From Cytauxzoon felis (taxonomy: Eukaryota > Apicomplexa > Aconoidasida > Piroplasmida > Theileriidae): a stretch of 14,847 nucleotides of DNA. Positions within the stretch are counted from its first letter, which is position 1; every line of letters begins with the position of its first letter. Below, in pieces: positions 7,974 through 14,847 of this stretch. The DNA lies in NCBI GenBank assembly GCA_020283715.1, contig JAIQCW010000085.1:1-14847 (forward strand), written 5' to 3'. Made by a program: the position numbers and the translations under genes. The notes below the pieces were generated by a model. That model was given only the letters and a program-made list of their open reading frames with translations. It did no database searches and was not told the DNA's origin.

Positions 7974-8415
7974 CTCAGTCATTATGTTCCTTTGGTTTCG
8001 TTTGTTACATTATTTCGTATTATTATGTTTCTTTGATGAAGAAATGAGATTATAGTTGGTGATTTATTTTAAATTGTGTTTATTATTGAGATAGTTATGA
8101 TGTTAATGGTAGTTTATTATTTTTTACAATATAATTTTTAGTGTAGTTTAATATGATGAAAATAATTATATATACATGTATAATTATAGAATTCGTATTT
8201 TAATTGTTGTTTCCATTGCTAATAGTTATTTTATGTTAGTGAGATTATATCCCCATTGTCAATTATTATTTTAAATAAGAATTCATCCTTGAATTCACCA
8301 TATCAATGTGTATTTTATAATATACTTTTTATATATTGGTTGATACACATTGATTTATGTAATTGTGGAATGTTATGTTGTTTTGTCATTTAGACAATTA
8401 TCAATTTTAATAATA
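7974..8415. other. Intergenic region upstream of the small secreted protein gene
   Basis: AT-rich, no supported ORF. It contains a 12-bp perfect inverted repeat (8302-8313 with 8343-8354, listed separately) about 60 bp before the next start codon. Confidence 0.4.
8302..8354. promoter_or_regulatory. 12-bp perfect inverted repeat upstream of the small secreted protein gene
   Basis: ATCAATGTGTAT at 8302-8313 pairs with ATACACATTGAT at 8343-8354 across a 29-nt AT-rich spacer. In RNA this would form a stem-loop in the 5' region of the gene starting at 8416; in DNA it could be a paired factor site. Only the symmetry is seen; the role is a guess. Confidence 0.4.
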
Positions 8416-8634
8416 ATGAACTATAAAATATGTTTTTGTTTTGTTCTTGTATCTGTTGCAACAATTATAGTTGGTGTATTCGTTAGTTTGCCTGTTGAAT
8501 CATCAGTAACTGGTGATAATACTACAAATTCAATAAATACTGACAGTCAGGCATTACAAACTGCCGTTAATCTAAGGGGTTCTGAAAGTAATACATATAC
8601 ACAAGGAACAACATCTGTTGAAGCTGTCGTATAA
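8416..8634 (+). CDS. Small signal-peptide-containing protein, 72 aa, unknown function
   Basis: ATG at 8416 follows TAATAATA, and the frame ends at TAA 8632-8634. The open frame extends upstream to 8350, but without a credible start, and the ATG places a hydrophobic stretch exactly at the N-terminus (FCFVLVSVATIIVGVFVSL, about residues 7-25). The remaining 45 or so residues are Ser/Thr/Asn-rich, with possible N-glycosylation sequons (DNTT) and no cysteines. This is typical of a secreted or surface peptide of a parasite; alternatively the hydrophobic segment is a membrane anchor. I do not recognise a family. It lies in the lineage-specific half, on the same strand as the two large secreted proteins. 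Confidence 0.55.
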   Translation: MNYKICFCFVLVSVATIIVGVFVSLPVESSVTGDNTTNSINTDSQALQTAVNLRGSESNTYTQGTTSVEAVV

Positions 8635-8982
8635 ATAATTTTAATATCGTAAATATTGTTATTAATAAAGACATTATGAGATGTTAATGTTATGAATAGT
8701 ATAAACTGTTAATTGTACCTATTTTAAAAATATTAATATTTTATAAGACATTTGTAATCTTGAAGGTGGAAATTTATCATTCGTTATTTTCATTGACACC
8801 TTTCCATTTAATAAAGTCATCACAAGTCACAGATGTATGCATTGAAACTAGACGTATTTAAATAAACATTAATCATTTATTATGTCAATAATAAATCATT
8901 TTATCATATTCAAGACTCATTTCATACAATAAAAAGGATTTTAACTTCAACTTTTAAATTTTATATCGGGTAAAATAACATT
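8635..8982. other. Intergenic region, nothing recognised
   Basis: AT-rich DNA between the small secreted gene and a doubtful minus-strand ORF. I saw no ORF, RNA gene or repeat copy in it. Confidence 0.4.
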
Positions 8983-9219
8983 TTAAAAAAAATTTAAAGC
9001 TCTACTAAAAATCTCAATGATGATTAGACATTTGTAACATCTACACGCCCCAAAGTTTATAAAGGCGTTATTAAAAGTACAATTGCAAAATTCGCATACG
9101 TATTTTATTTTTTTAAACAAATTGTAATCTCTTGGTACAAATTCATACTCATCACTGAGGTCAATCTCAGGGAAGTCTAAGAGAAGTAAATATAAGAGTT
9201 TTCCACTCGAGGTTTTCAT
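8983..9219 (-). CDS. Doubtful 78-aa cysteine-rich ORF starting inside a foldback repeat
   Basis: ATG at 9219, stop at 8985-8983. The first 24 or so codons are the foldback element at 9151-9300 read through. The unique part has a cysteine cluster (CEFCNC, then CRCYKC), which could bind metal or form disulfides. The start is followed by Leu-rich codons (LLYLLLL), giving a signal-like N-terminus made by the repeat itself. No homologue is recognised and no codon-level evidence separates it from chance. It may be an exon of an unseen gene or a non-coding reading frame. Confidence 0.2.
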   Translation of the reverse strand: MKTSSGKLLYLLLLDFPEIDLSDEYEFVPRDYNLFKKIKYVCEFCNCTFNNAFINFGACRCYKCLIIIEIFSRALNFF

Positions 9220-9300
9220 CTAACATCTAATCCTTCACTTCGTTTTGAGGTATACTCTCTATTTACTTCTCTTCTGCTCCATTAGATTGACCTCAGTGAT
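9151..9300. mobile_element. Short 150-bp foldback repeat (MITE-like)
   Basis: The ends are a perfect 17-bp inverted repeat, ATCACTGAGGTCAATCT (9151-9167) against its complement at 9284-9300. The inner arms pair again through GAGAAGTAAATA near 9181 and TATTTACTTCTC near 9260, the core motif of the larger family. The loop holds TTTCCACTCGAGGTTTTC. It looks like a short derivative of the family with different ends. Confidence 0.72.
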
Positions 9301-9582
9301 CATTCATGTTATATCCCCATTATTTATGTTGTTACTACAAGTATAAATATCTTAAATTTACAAGTGCTAATTGAGGAATAATTGTGATGCTTCAGGAAAT
9401 TTAATATAGTTTATTTTAGTGATGTAGCATGAATGTATGCTCTATCCATTCCTTGCTGCATTTGTATATTATTTGCATATCCCGTATTATTATACACATT
9501 ATCTCCCCCATTGTTGACGATTTTATAAAAATGATGAATATCCATGCATTCTAGGAGTTAATAGGTTATAGTTATAACCAGT
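9301..9582. promoter_or_regulatory. Upstream region of the 590-aa secreted protein gene
   Basis: About 280 bp without an ORF. Just before the start codon lies a 16-bp near-palindrome at 9564-9579, GGTTATA-GT-TATAACC, ending 3 bp before the ATG. The same short piece TTATATCCCCATT occurs here (near 9310) and upstream of the small secreted gene (near 8245). Any role in transcription is inferred from position. Confidence 0.4.
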
Positions 9583-11355
9583 ATGAAAATAAAGCAAATT
9601 ATTATCGCAATATATCAATACGTATCAATAGCAGCAGTGAAGGACTGTATCAACAGCCTTTTAAATCGTAACACTAATTTTACACCTATAGATTTGGATA
9701 TATACACTAGAGAGAGTACAGATAAGGTTAAAGTAACTAGAACTGAAGATGGTAACATGGTGATTTATAAGATTGCACCTCAAAGTGGATATAAATTCGT
9801 TAAATTTGTAGATGATAATAAAGTAATTCATGAAATAACAAATAATGACAATTTTAAATATCTCGAGGTTGCACACCCTAAAAATACTGAGGAATTCATT
9901 GTGATATCATTACATGGTTCACTTTATTTCATTTTCAAGAGAACAGTTAATTATTTTTTATTTGGGGATGAGTGGAAGGAAGTTGATGACAGTTTCTATA
10001 ATTTTCTTGTAGAAAAGATGAAAGTTTGTAAACTAATTAACAGGGATACTGTATTTAATGAATACGACAAACACATTGAAGAAGTAGATAAACAAAAAGT
10101 TGAAGTTGATTTGTCAAAGAAGGATGAAGTTGCATCTGGAATAACGAGGGAGGATGGTAGTGAATTTGGTTTAGATGTATCTCTGTATGTTGTTGATGAC
10201 AAGACAGTCATGTCCAAAGTAAAGACTGGAAATACTGAAATTTGGAAACGATCTGATGGTGAATATGGATGTTATAAGATGAAAGTATATCATTTACCAC
10301 AAGATGAAAAGTTGCTTATATTAGCAGTTAGGAGCCAAGAATATGCAAAAGTGATCTTCTGTGGAAAGAAATCCGAGGGTAATTACGGTCAAGTAAAAAG
10401 GCAGAGATTTGATAATAAGTTGAAAGAAGTTGATGCGGAATCACTGCGTAATACACTCGAAAATTTTATTGAATCAGTGGGTGAAAATATCCAAATAGAT
10501 GAAGATAACGAGGTTGAATTAAGGAATGAAGAAGATGTTGTAAAATTAGATGTACACACTAGACAGAGTACAGATGAGGTCAAAGTAACTAGAACAGAGA
10601 ATGGTAACATGATAATATATAAGATTGAACCAACGAATAAGTGTAAAATATGTGATGTTGTTGATGGTGATAAAGTTGTGTATGAGCCACCAAAGGATGA
10701 TAAGTATAAACATCTAGAGGTTAAATATTCCAAGTTAGATGAGACTGAACCTATAATAGTATCCTTGATATATTCACAAACATTTATTAATAAATTTGCC
10801 ATGCATTACATTTTATTCAAGGGTGAATGGAGAAGAGTTAATAAGGGTATTGTTCAATACTTCAACAAATTAATTAATGATGGTGGAAAGATAAATAAAG
10901 AATTGGAGGCTGAGGCATATTTCACATATGCCAAAGAAAGATGTAAAAATTATAAGGAGATTGATTTCGATAATGATAATGACATTGATGGAATTATAAA
11001 GAAGGAGAGTGTTGAAGATGGTGTACAAGTTTGTATTTATAAAGTCAATGAGAATTCATTAATATTTAAAGTTCAATATAAAGGTCATGATATTTGGAAA
11101 TGGAAGGATTATATTTGTGGTTGTTATGAGATTAAACTTTATCACTCATCCGGAGTACCAGTATTAATAATATTAACTATAAGAAATATGAAGGAGACGG
11201 AAATTTTGTATTATAAAAGGGTTAATCAAACAAGTTATCCATTGATTAAAAAGGAGGAATTTGATGAAGAATTACTCAAGACAATTCAAAATTTAAAGTC
11301 TTTATCGTCAACTAATAAAGAAGGTGAAGATAAGAGCAATAATGATGAACGATAA
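9583..11355 (+). CDS. Secreted FAINT/DUF529-like protein with duplicated A-B modules, 590 aa
   Basis: Single exon from ATG 9583 to TAA. The N-terminus MKIKQIIIAIYQYVSIAAV looks like a signal peptide. The body is an A-B-A-B array. A1 (about 36-165) and A2 (about 318-450) share the start LDxxTRxSTDxVKVTRTE-GNM-IYKI. B1 (about 173-285) and B2 (about 459-570) share IYKV/LYVV-DD, a Trp near IW-K, GCYxxKxYH and an LIxLxxR strand. These beta-rich repeats fit FAINT (DUF529) domains, common in exported Theileria proteins; I assign the name from pattern, not from a search. The downstream 494-aa gene has one such A-B pair and near-identical DNA at the A start, so the two are paralogues. The C-terminus is short, charged and has no membrane anchor. 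Function unknown; secretion to the host cell is inferred. Confidence 0.75.
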   Translation: MKIKQIIIAIYQYVSIAAVKDCINSLLNRNTNFTPIDLDIYTRESTDKVKVTRTEDGNMVIYKIAPQSGYKFVKFVDDNKVIHEITNNDNFKYLEVAHPKNTEEFIVISLHGSLYFIFKRTVNYFLFGDEWKEVDDSFYNFLVEKMKVCKLINRDTVFNEYDKHIEEVDKQKVEVDLSKKDEVASGITREDGSEFGLDVSLYVVDDKTVMSKVKTGNTEIWKRSDGEYGCYKMKVYHLPQDEKLLILAVRSQEYAKVIFCGKKSEGNYGQVKRQRFDNKLKEVDAESLRNTLENFIESVGENIQIDEDNEVELRNEEDVVKLDVHTRQSTDEVKVTRTENGNMIIYKIEPTNKCKICDVVDGDKVVYEPPKDDKYKHLEVKYSKLDETEPIIVSLIYSQTFINKFAMHYILFKGEWRRVNKGIVQYFNKLINDGGKINKELEAEAYFTYAKERCKNYKEIDFDNDNDIDGIIKKESVEDGVQVCIYKVNENSLIFKVQYKGHDIWKWKDYICGCYEIKLYHSSGVPVLIILTIRNMKETEILYYKRVNQTSYPLIKKEEFDEELLKTIQNLKSLSSTNKEGEDKSNNDER

Positions 11356-11541
11356 TGTAGTCGAGGTAATACACGTATCCTCATGTTGTAAATTAATAAT
11401 GTAAATTCAATGTTTGTAAAAGTGGGGAAATTCCCATAATTTTCAATTTGTAAATTATCACACTTTAATTGCCACAAGGCAACTGTACCTATAATGAAAA
11501 TATAATTTTATCAAATGTAACATAGCTTTAATTTTATAATA

Positions 11542-11778
11542 ATTACCATTATATATTTGATAAACATTTCCAAGTATTTATAGCACTATAAAATATGAGG
11601 TTTATTATCCCGATAATTCTGGGGAATATGAGGCAAATTATTCATCAAGGAATTAGATTAATTACCATTATATATTTGATAAACATTTCCAAGTATTTAT
11701 AACACTATAAAATATGAGGTTTATTATCCCGATAATTCTGGGGTATGTGAGGTTAAATTATTCATCAATGAATTATTA
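11542..11778 (+). repeat. Two tandem copies of a 119-bp repeat
   Basis: Unit 1 is 11542-11660 and unit 2 is 11661 to about 11778. Each begins ATTACCATTATATATTTGAT and contains CATTTCCAAGTATTTATA, AAATATGAGGTTTATTATCC and CGATAATTCTGGGG. The copies differ at only a few places, mostly near the end. A related third fragment (TTTATCCCGACATTTCTGGGG with flanks) lies at about 14553-14615 inside the right-hand foldback. It does not code for protein. Confidence 0.88.
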
Positions 11779-11846
11779 AATTATAGATTTATTAATGTAA
11801 ATTATATAAACAATAATATAATTGTTATAACACTACAATGATCCAT

Positions 11847-11940
11847 CATCCACTTGAGGTTACAGTTATACTCTCGTTCCCACTGCCGTGGAGGCCTTCC
11901 TTTTGCTTCCCCCTCCGCTTCCCTGAGATCAGCTACGGGT
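11847..11940 (+). repeat. Foldback-family repeat, solo left half
   Basis: CATCCACTTGAGGTTACAG, CCACTGCCGTGGAGGCCTTC, TTTTGCTTCCCCCTCCGC and TTCCCTGAGATCAGCTACGG follow in the same order as the left half of other copies. I saw no facing right half within the next kilobase. It sits about 430 bp before the next start codon. Confidence 0.75.
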
Positions 11941-12376
11941 TATAGATACAGTTTGTAGGATTCGTGGAATGTAAACTTATGAATATGTCTCAAAGAGTGT
12001 AGTTACATGCACTTGTGATATAGTTAATCACATATCTATTAATATCCTCAATAATTCCATAAAGCTACTCGGTGCAAGTATATTTATGCCCCATTGTACC
12101 CAGTAAGATTCCAAGTACGATCATCGTTACATTGCTGTAACATATATGTGATGTCAACATAATTTATAAAAGATAATTTATGCTATTTTAACATCTTATT
12201 TCTATTTATTGTAAAAGTGTATAAATGTTAATTATATCTTGACCCTTCCACCTCCTAAGATTCGGTTTTCCCCGTCGATTATTGACCTTTTTAAACCCTA
12301 AAAATTTATCAATCTTCCATCATCTGAATATAAGGTCACCACCATAATTAATCCTATCATTTAGTTCATTTGTTTA

Positions 12377-13861
12377 ATGAGACTACTACTCTTCATATAT
12401 ATTATAGTGTGTAGATACACATCAACGGCCGGTAATGATGCAAATAAAGTTAAAACTGTAGATTTAGATGTAAACACTAGAGATAGTACAGATAAAGTTA
12501 AAGTAACAAAGAGTGAAGTGAAAGATAATGTAGTAACATATAAACTTAAACCTCAAAGTGGATACAAAATCGGCAGATTTGTCGATGGTGATAAAATAGT
12601 GTTGGAACCAAAGGATGACAAGTATAAATATGCCCAAGTAAAGTACATTAAAGATACTACTGAACCGATTATAGTATTATTAATACGTTCAAGTTGTCTT
12701 ATTTTGACTAGTGGAGATAATTACTTTAATGACAAGAAAGGATGGATAAAGATGACTTTTCAATTTTATGATTACATAAGTTATTACATAAAGAATGGGT
12801 ATAAAATTAATAGGGAAACTGAATTTGAAGGCTATAACCAGTATCTCAAAGAAAAAATGAAATATACTGTATCGTTAGACATACGGTGTAGTAAAGGCAA
12901 TGATCAAACTGCTCAACAAAATAATCAAGAAATTCCGCTTTCAGCTGGAATTACTAAAACAGAAGGTACAAACACACGAATATATACAGTTGATGATAAA
13001 CACGTAATAACAACTGTTAAAGTTGGGAGTGATACTATTTGGGAACAAGAAGGTTACGTTTTTGGTTGTTATTATGTCAAGGCATATTTATTCAATGATG
13101 TGCCAACTATTGTAATATTGGATACAAGAGATTCTAGAGGTTCAAAAAGGTTGTACTATAAAAAGGGTGAAAAGGATAAATATAATTTAATTGAAAAGGA
13201 TGATTTTAAAAGAGAATTGAATGAGCTGGCTGAAAAGGCAAAATCATCAGATTTACCAAGCGATGACTATTGTGACGATGAATTACCAGAGAGCGGTCTT
13301 GTGGAATCTGAGGTTGAAGTAGAGAAGGTTGATACAGAAAAGGTTGATACATCACATAAAGTTGATACAGAAAAGGTTGATACATCACATAAAGTTGATA
13401 CAGAAAAGGTTGATACATCACATAAAGTTGATACAGAAAAGGTTGATACATCACATAAAGTTGATACAGAAAAGGTTGATACATCACATAAAGTTGATAC
13501 AGAAAAGGTTGAAGTAGAGAAGGTTGATACAGAAAAGGTTGAAGATGATGTCAAAGAATCTGACGTCACAGTTGTAACCTCAGGTGGAAGACAGGATGAA
13601 CTACCTAAATGGAAGGAAACTAAAGACGTAGAACCTAAAGAGCTGAGTAAAGAAACACAGAGTGTAGTAAAGGAATCTATGGAAATAATGAATGATGTGC
13701 GTAAAAGAAGAGCTAAACGGGCTAAAGAATTAAAGAAATTGGAAGAATCCAATAAGGCAGTAAAGGAAGAGAGAGATAGAGTTGAAGCTGAAAGAAAACT
13801 TAAGGAATTACATGAGCTATTGGAAGTCGCAAAGAAATCTAAAAAGGAAAACAAGTGGTAA
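12377..13861 (+). CDS. Secreted FAINT/DUF529-like protein with 11-residue repeats and NLS-like tail, 494 aa
   Basis: ATG 12377 to TAA 13859-13861, one exon. MRLLLFIYIIVCRYTSTAG is a clear signal peptide. One A module (about 27-165; LDVNTRDSTDKVKVT, PQSGYKIG) and one B module (about 188-285; IYTVDDKHV, GSDTIWE, GCYYVKAY) match those of the 590-aa neighbour. An acidic linker leads to five identical VDTEKVDTSHK repeats (about 318-372) and degenerate half-units. The tail is charged and probably helical, with a basic cluster RKRRAKRAKELKK near 442-454 that resembles a nuclear localisation signal, and a coiled-coil-like end. Signal peptide plus FAINT plus repeats plus NLS is the make-up of Theileria proteins sent to the host-cell nucleus (TashAT/SVSP type). 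By analogy this could be a host-directed effector; that is inference. Residues near 399-405 are encoded by a piece of the foldback repeat. Confidence 0.78.
   Translation: MRLLLFIYIIVCRYTSTAGNDANKVKTVDLDVNTRDSTDKVKVTKSEVKDNVVTYKLKPQSGYKIGRFVDGDKIVLEPKDDKYKYAQVKYIKDTTEPIIVLLIRSSCLILTSGDNYFNDKKGWIKMTFQFYDYISYYIKNGYKINRETEFEGYNQYLKEKMKYTVSLDIRCSKGNDQTAQQNNQEIPLSAGITKTEGTNTRIYTVDDKHVITTVKVGSDTIWEQEGYVFGCYYVKAYLFNDVPTIVILDTRDSRGSKRLYYKKGEKDKYNLIEKDDFKRELNELAEKAKSSDLPSDDYCDDELPESGLVESEVEVEKVDTEKVDTSHKVDTEKVDTSHKVDTEKVDTSHKVDTEKVDTSHKVDTEKVDTSHKVDTEKVEVEKVDTEKVEDDVKESDVTVVTSGGRQDELPKWKETKDVEPKELSKETQSVVKESMEIMNDVRKRRAKRAKELKKLEESNKAVKEERDRVEAERKLKELHELLEVAKKSKKENKW
13328..13492 (+). repeat. Five identical 33-bp coding tandem repeats
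   Basis: Units at 13328-13360, 13361-13393, 13394-13426, 13427-13459 and 13460-13492 are identical at DNA level, each encoding VDTEKVDTSHK. Partial units flank them (GTTGAAGTAGAGAAG and GTTGATACAGAAAAG blocks on both sides). Full identity, including silent positions, points to recent slippage or conversion, so copy number is probably variable between strains. The unit has no stop in several other frames, which creates spurious overlapping ORFs on both strands. Confidence 0.95.
13571..13590 (+). repeat. Foldback-repeat terminus inside a coding region
   Basis: GTTGTAACCTCAGGTGGAAG is in frame in the 494-aa protein. It matches the terminal motif of the intergenic elements: 18 of its bases recur at 1354-1371 on the other strand, and GGTAACCTCAGGTGGAAG occurs at about 815-832. 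No more of the element is visible around it. Confidence 0.65.
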
Positions 13862-14060
13862 TAAAGTCGATCATCATTGCCATATAATTATAAACTTAAG
13901 ATGTAAAGGTCAAAATATAATTTTTAAGTGTCATAATATTATGGGACAAGACAACGTCAGATTTAATAAACAATTGATATCATCATTGTCTATGGGTTAT
14001 TTCCCATTCTAAATCGTAATATATCGCATTGTAATGCCATACCAAAACATTTGTAACTTT
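13862..14060. other. 3' flank of the 494-aa gene
   Basis: AT-rich, no supported gene; it runs into the large foldback that begins at 14061. Open frames here are the continuation of out-of-frame reading of the upstream gene. Confidence 0.4.
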
Positions 14061-14798
14061 AATTTGTCACCTGTAACTTAATGTTAATATTTTAATAACT
14101 CTATAATATATTCATAATTATCATATGCATACATAAAGATCTTCATCTGAGATATAGTCCAACTATTCATTCCACTAGGCGTGGAGCCTTCCTTATTTAC
14201 CTCCCCCTTCGCTTCCCTGAGATCAGCTGCGGGTATTCCATCTGAGGTCCAGTGCTTTAATATTCCTTTAATAATATACAAATTCTAATACAGTAACTAT
14301 CTTCTCTCAATCATTTATAATTGAAGTATAATATTATAATAATTTTATAAAAGTATATATATCTAGTATTATTATAAGTATAATATAGTTAGTATAGTAG
14401 TTACAGTTCATGTTAGTAGTTATATAGTATATATCATATAATAATTAATTATATTAATACTTGTACATCTTCATATAACTATACTTCTTCCCTCAATTGT
14501 ATTATTGTGGTAGTATATATTATATTAAGAGAGTAATCATGAATAGACATTTAAAATATAGGGGAAATGGTGTTGTTTATCCCGACATTTCTGGGGTATA
14601 TGTGGCGAATTACGTTCCAATGGGGTTAAACCCGTAGCTGATCTCAGGGAAGCGAAGGGGAAGTAAATAGAGAAGCTGAAGGCAGGACGAAGAGAATTGG
14701 ATTGGATTTCAGATGGAGATTTTTATGTATGCTTATGATAATTATGAATATATTATAGAGTTATTAAAATATTAACATTAAGTTACAAGTGACAAATT
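14061..14798. mobile_element. Large ~740-bp foldback element with near-perfect 93-bp terminal inverted repeats
   Basis: The left end 14061-14153 and right end 14706-14798 are reverse complements over 93 bp with 5 mismatches and no gaps. Inside each end sits a half-copy of the common foldback family: 14154-14239 on one side (CACTAGGCGTGG, CTTCCCTGAGATCAGCTGCG), 14628-14705 on the other (CCCGTAGCTGATCTCAGGG, GGGGAAGTAAATAGAG). The loop (about 14250-14627) holds the second copy of the AT-rich repeat of 4916-5005 and a third fragment of the 119-bp repeat. No transposase ORF. The outermost flanks show no target-site duplication I can defend. Confidence 0.8.
14326..14420 (+). repeat. AT-rich dispersed repeat, copy 2
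   Basis: Matches 4916-5005 block by block: TATAATATTATAA, TTTTATAAAAGTATATATA, ATTATTATAAGTATAATATA, AGTTCATGTTA. It lies in the loop of the large foldback, while copy 1 has no foldback arms around it. Confidence 0.7.
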
Positions 14799-14847
14799 AT
14801 ACAAATTGCGATTAGAATTGCCTACTTTTGGCACAAAATTAAACTTT

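Larger units (their letters stand above)
11356..12376. other. 1-kb intergenic region with a tandem repeat and a half foldback element
   Basis: Between the two paralogous secreted-protein genes. It contains the 119-bp tandem repeat (11542-11778) and a half-copy of the foldback family (11847-11940). A lone AAACCCTAAAA at 12293-12303 equals one telomere-type unit, not an array. CT-rich DNA at 12240-12280 may belong to the downstream promoter. No ORF is supported. Confidence 0.55.

Noticed and set aside
12293..12303. Interstitial telomere repeat
   Set aside because: Only one AAACCCTAAAA unit is present; a single 11-mer in AT-rich DNA is not evidence of a telomeric tract.
13328..13492. CRISPR-like array
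   Set aside because: Units are contiguous with no spacers, lie in frame within a eukaryotic protein gene, and encode a peptide repeat.
13206..13854. Long minus-strand ORFs and a second plus-strand ORF over the 33-bp repeats
   Set aside because: The repeat unit has no stop in several frames, so periodic ORFs appear automatically. The plus-strand frame has a signal peptide, FAINT-like modules and a full-length reading.
14084..14281. Minus-strand 65-aa ORF at the right end
   Set aside because: It lies almost wholly inside the arm and half-element of the large foldback, with no features of a protein.
14061..14798. Autonomous transposon
   Set aside because: No transposase or reverse transcriptase motif in any frame; only non-autonomous foldback structure can be supported.

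Overview
The window reads as AT-rich nuclear DNA of a piroplasm (Apicomplexa). The best fit is the Theileria lineage in the broad sense, which includes T. equi-like parasites. This rests on three things: very short introns of 37-60 bp with GTATGT/GTTTGT donors; tightly packed genes; and two neighbouring secreted proteins whose modules look like FAINT/DUF529 domains, a family expanded in Theileria. The species cannot be fixed from sequence reading alone.

Left part (1-7400) is mostly conserved housekeeping genes, three of which I could recognise only after reconstructing exons. On the minus strand, a CRAL-TRIO/Sec14-like lipid-transfer protein (two exons, 391 aa) stops only 3 bp before the start codon of a LETM1/Mdm38-like mitochondrial inner-membrane protein (five exons visible, running off the left edge). 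Divergently, on the plus strand, there is a four-exon, 86-aa CDGSH (mitoNEET-like) iron-sulfur protein. Next comes a lineage-specific gene that looks broken or truncated (5153-5816) with a further doubtful open segment (5866-6102). Then comes an intronless protein phosphatase 4 regulatory subunit 2 (PPP4R2-like, 6723-7382).

Right part (7400-14847) is lineage-specific: a small signal-peptide protein (8416-8634), a doubtful cysteine-rich ORF (minus strand), and two paralogous same-strand secreted proteins. The first (9583-11355, 590 aa) is an internally duplicated A-B-A-B module protein. The second (12377-13861, 494 aa) has one A-B pair, then five identical 33-bp (11-residue) repeats and a basic, NLS-like, charged C-terminus. 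The layout suggests a junction between a conserved block and a parasite-specific secreted-protein block.

The most striking structure is a family of interspersed, GC-richer, palindromic (foldback/MITE-like) elements, at least nine copies or half-copies. They share terminal motifs around CCACTCGAGGTCCAATCC and internal motifs such as CTATTTACTTCCCC and GAGATCAGCTACGGGT. They sit inside three large introns of the two minus-strand genes, in intergenic DNA, and as the ends of larger foldbacks of about 560 and 740 bp. A 20-bp piece matching their terminus is translated inside the 494-aa protein. A 119-bp tandem repeat and an AT-rich dispersed repeat link the 3' intergenic regions to the loop of the large right-hand foldback. 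I saw no tRNA, rRNA or CRISPR array.
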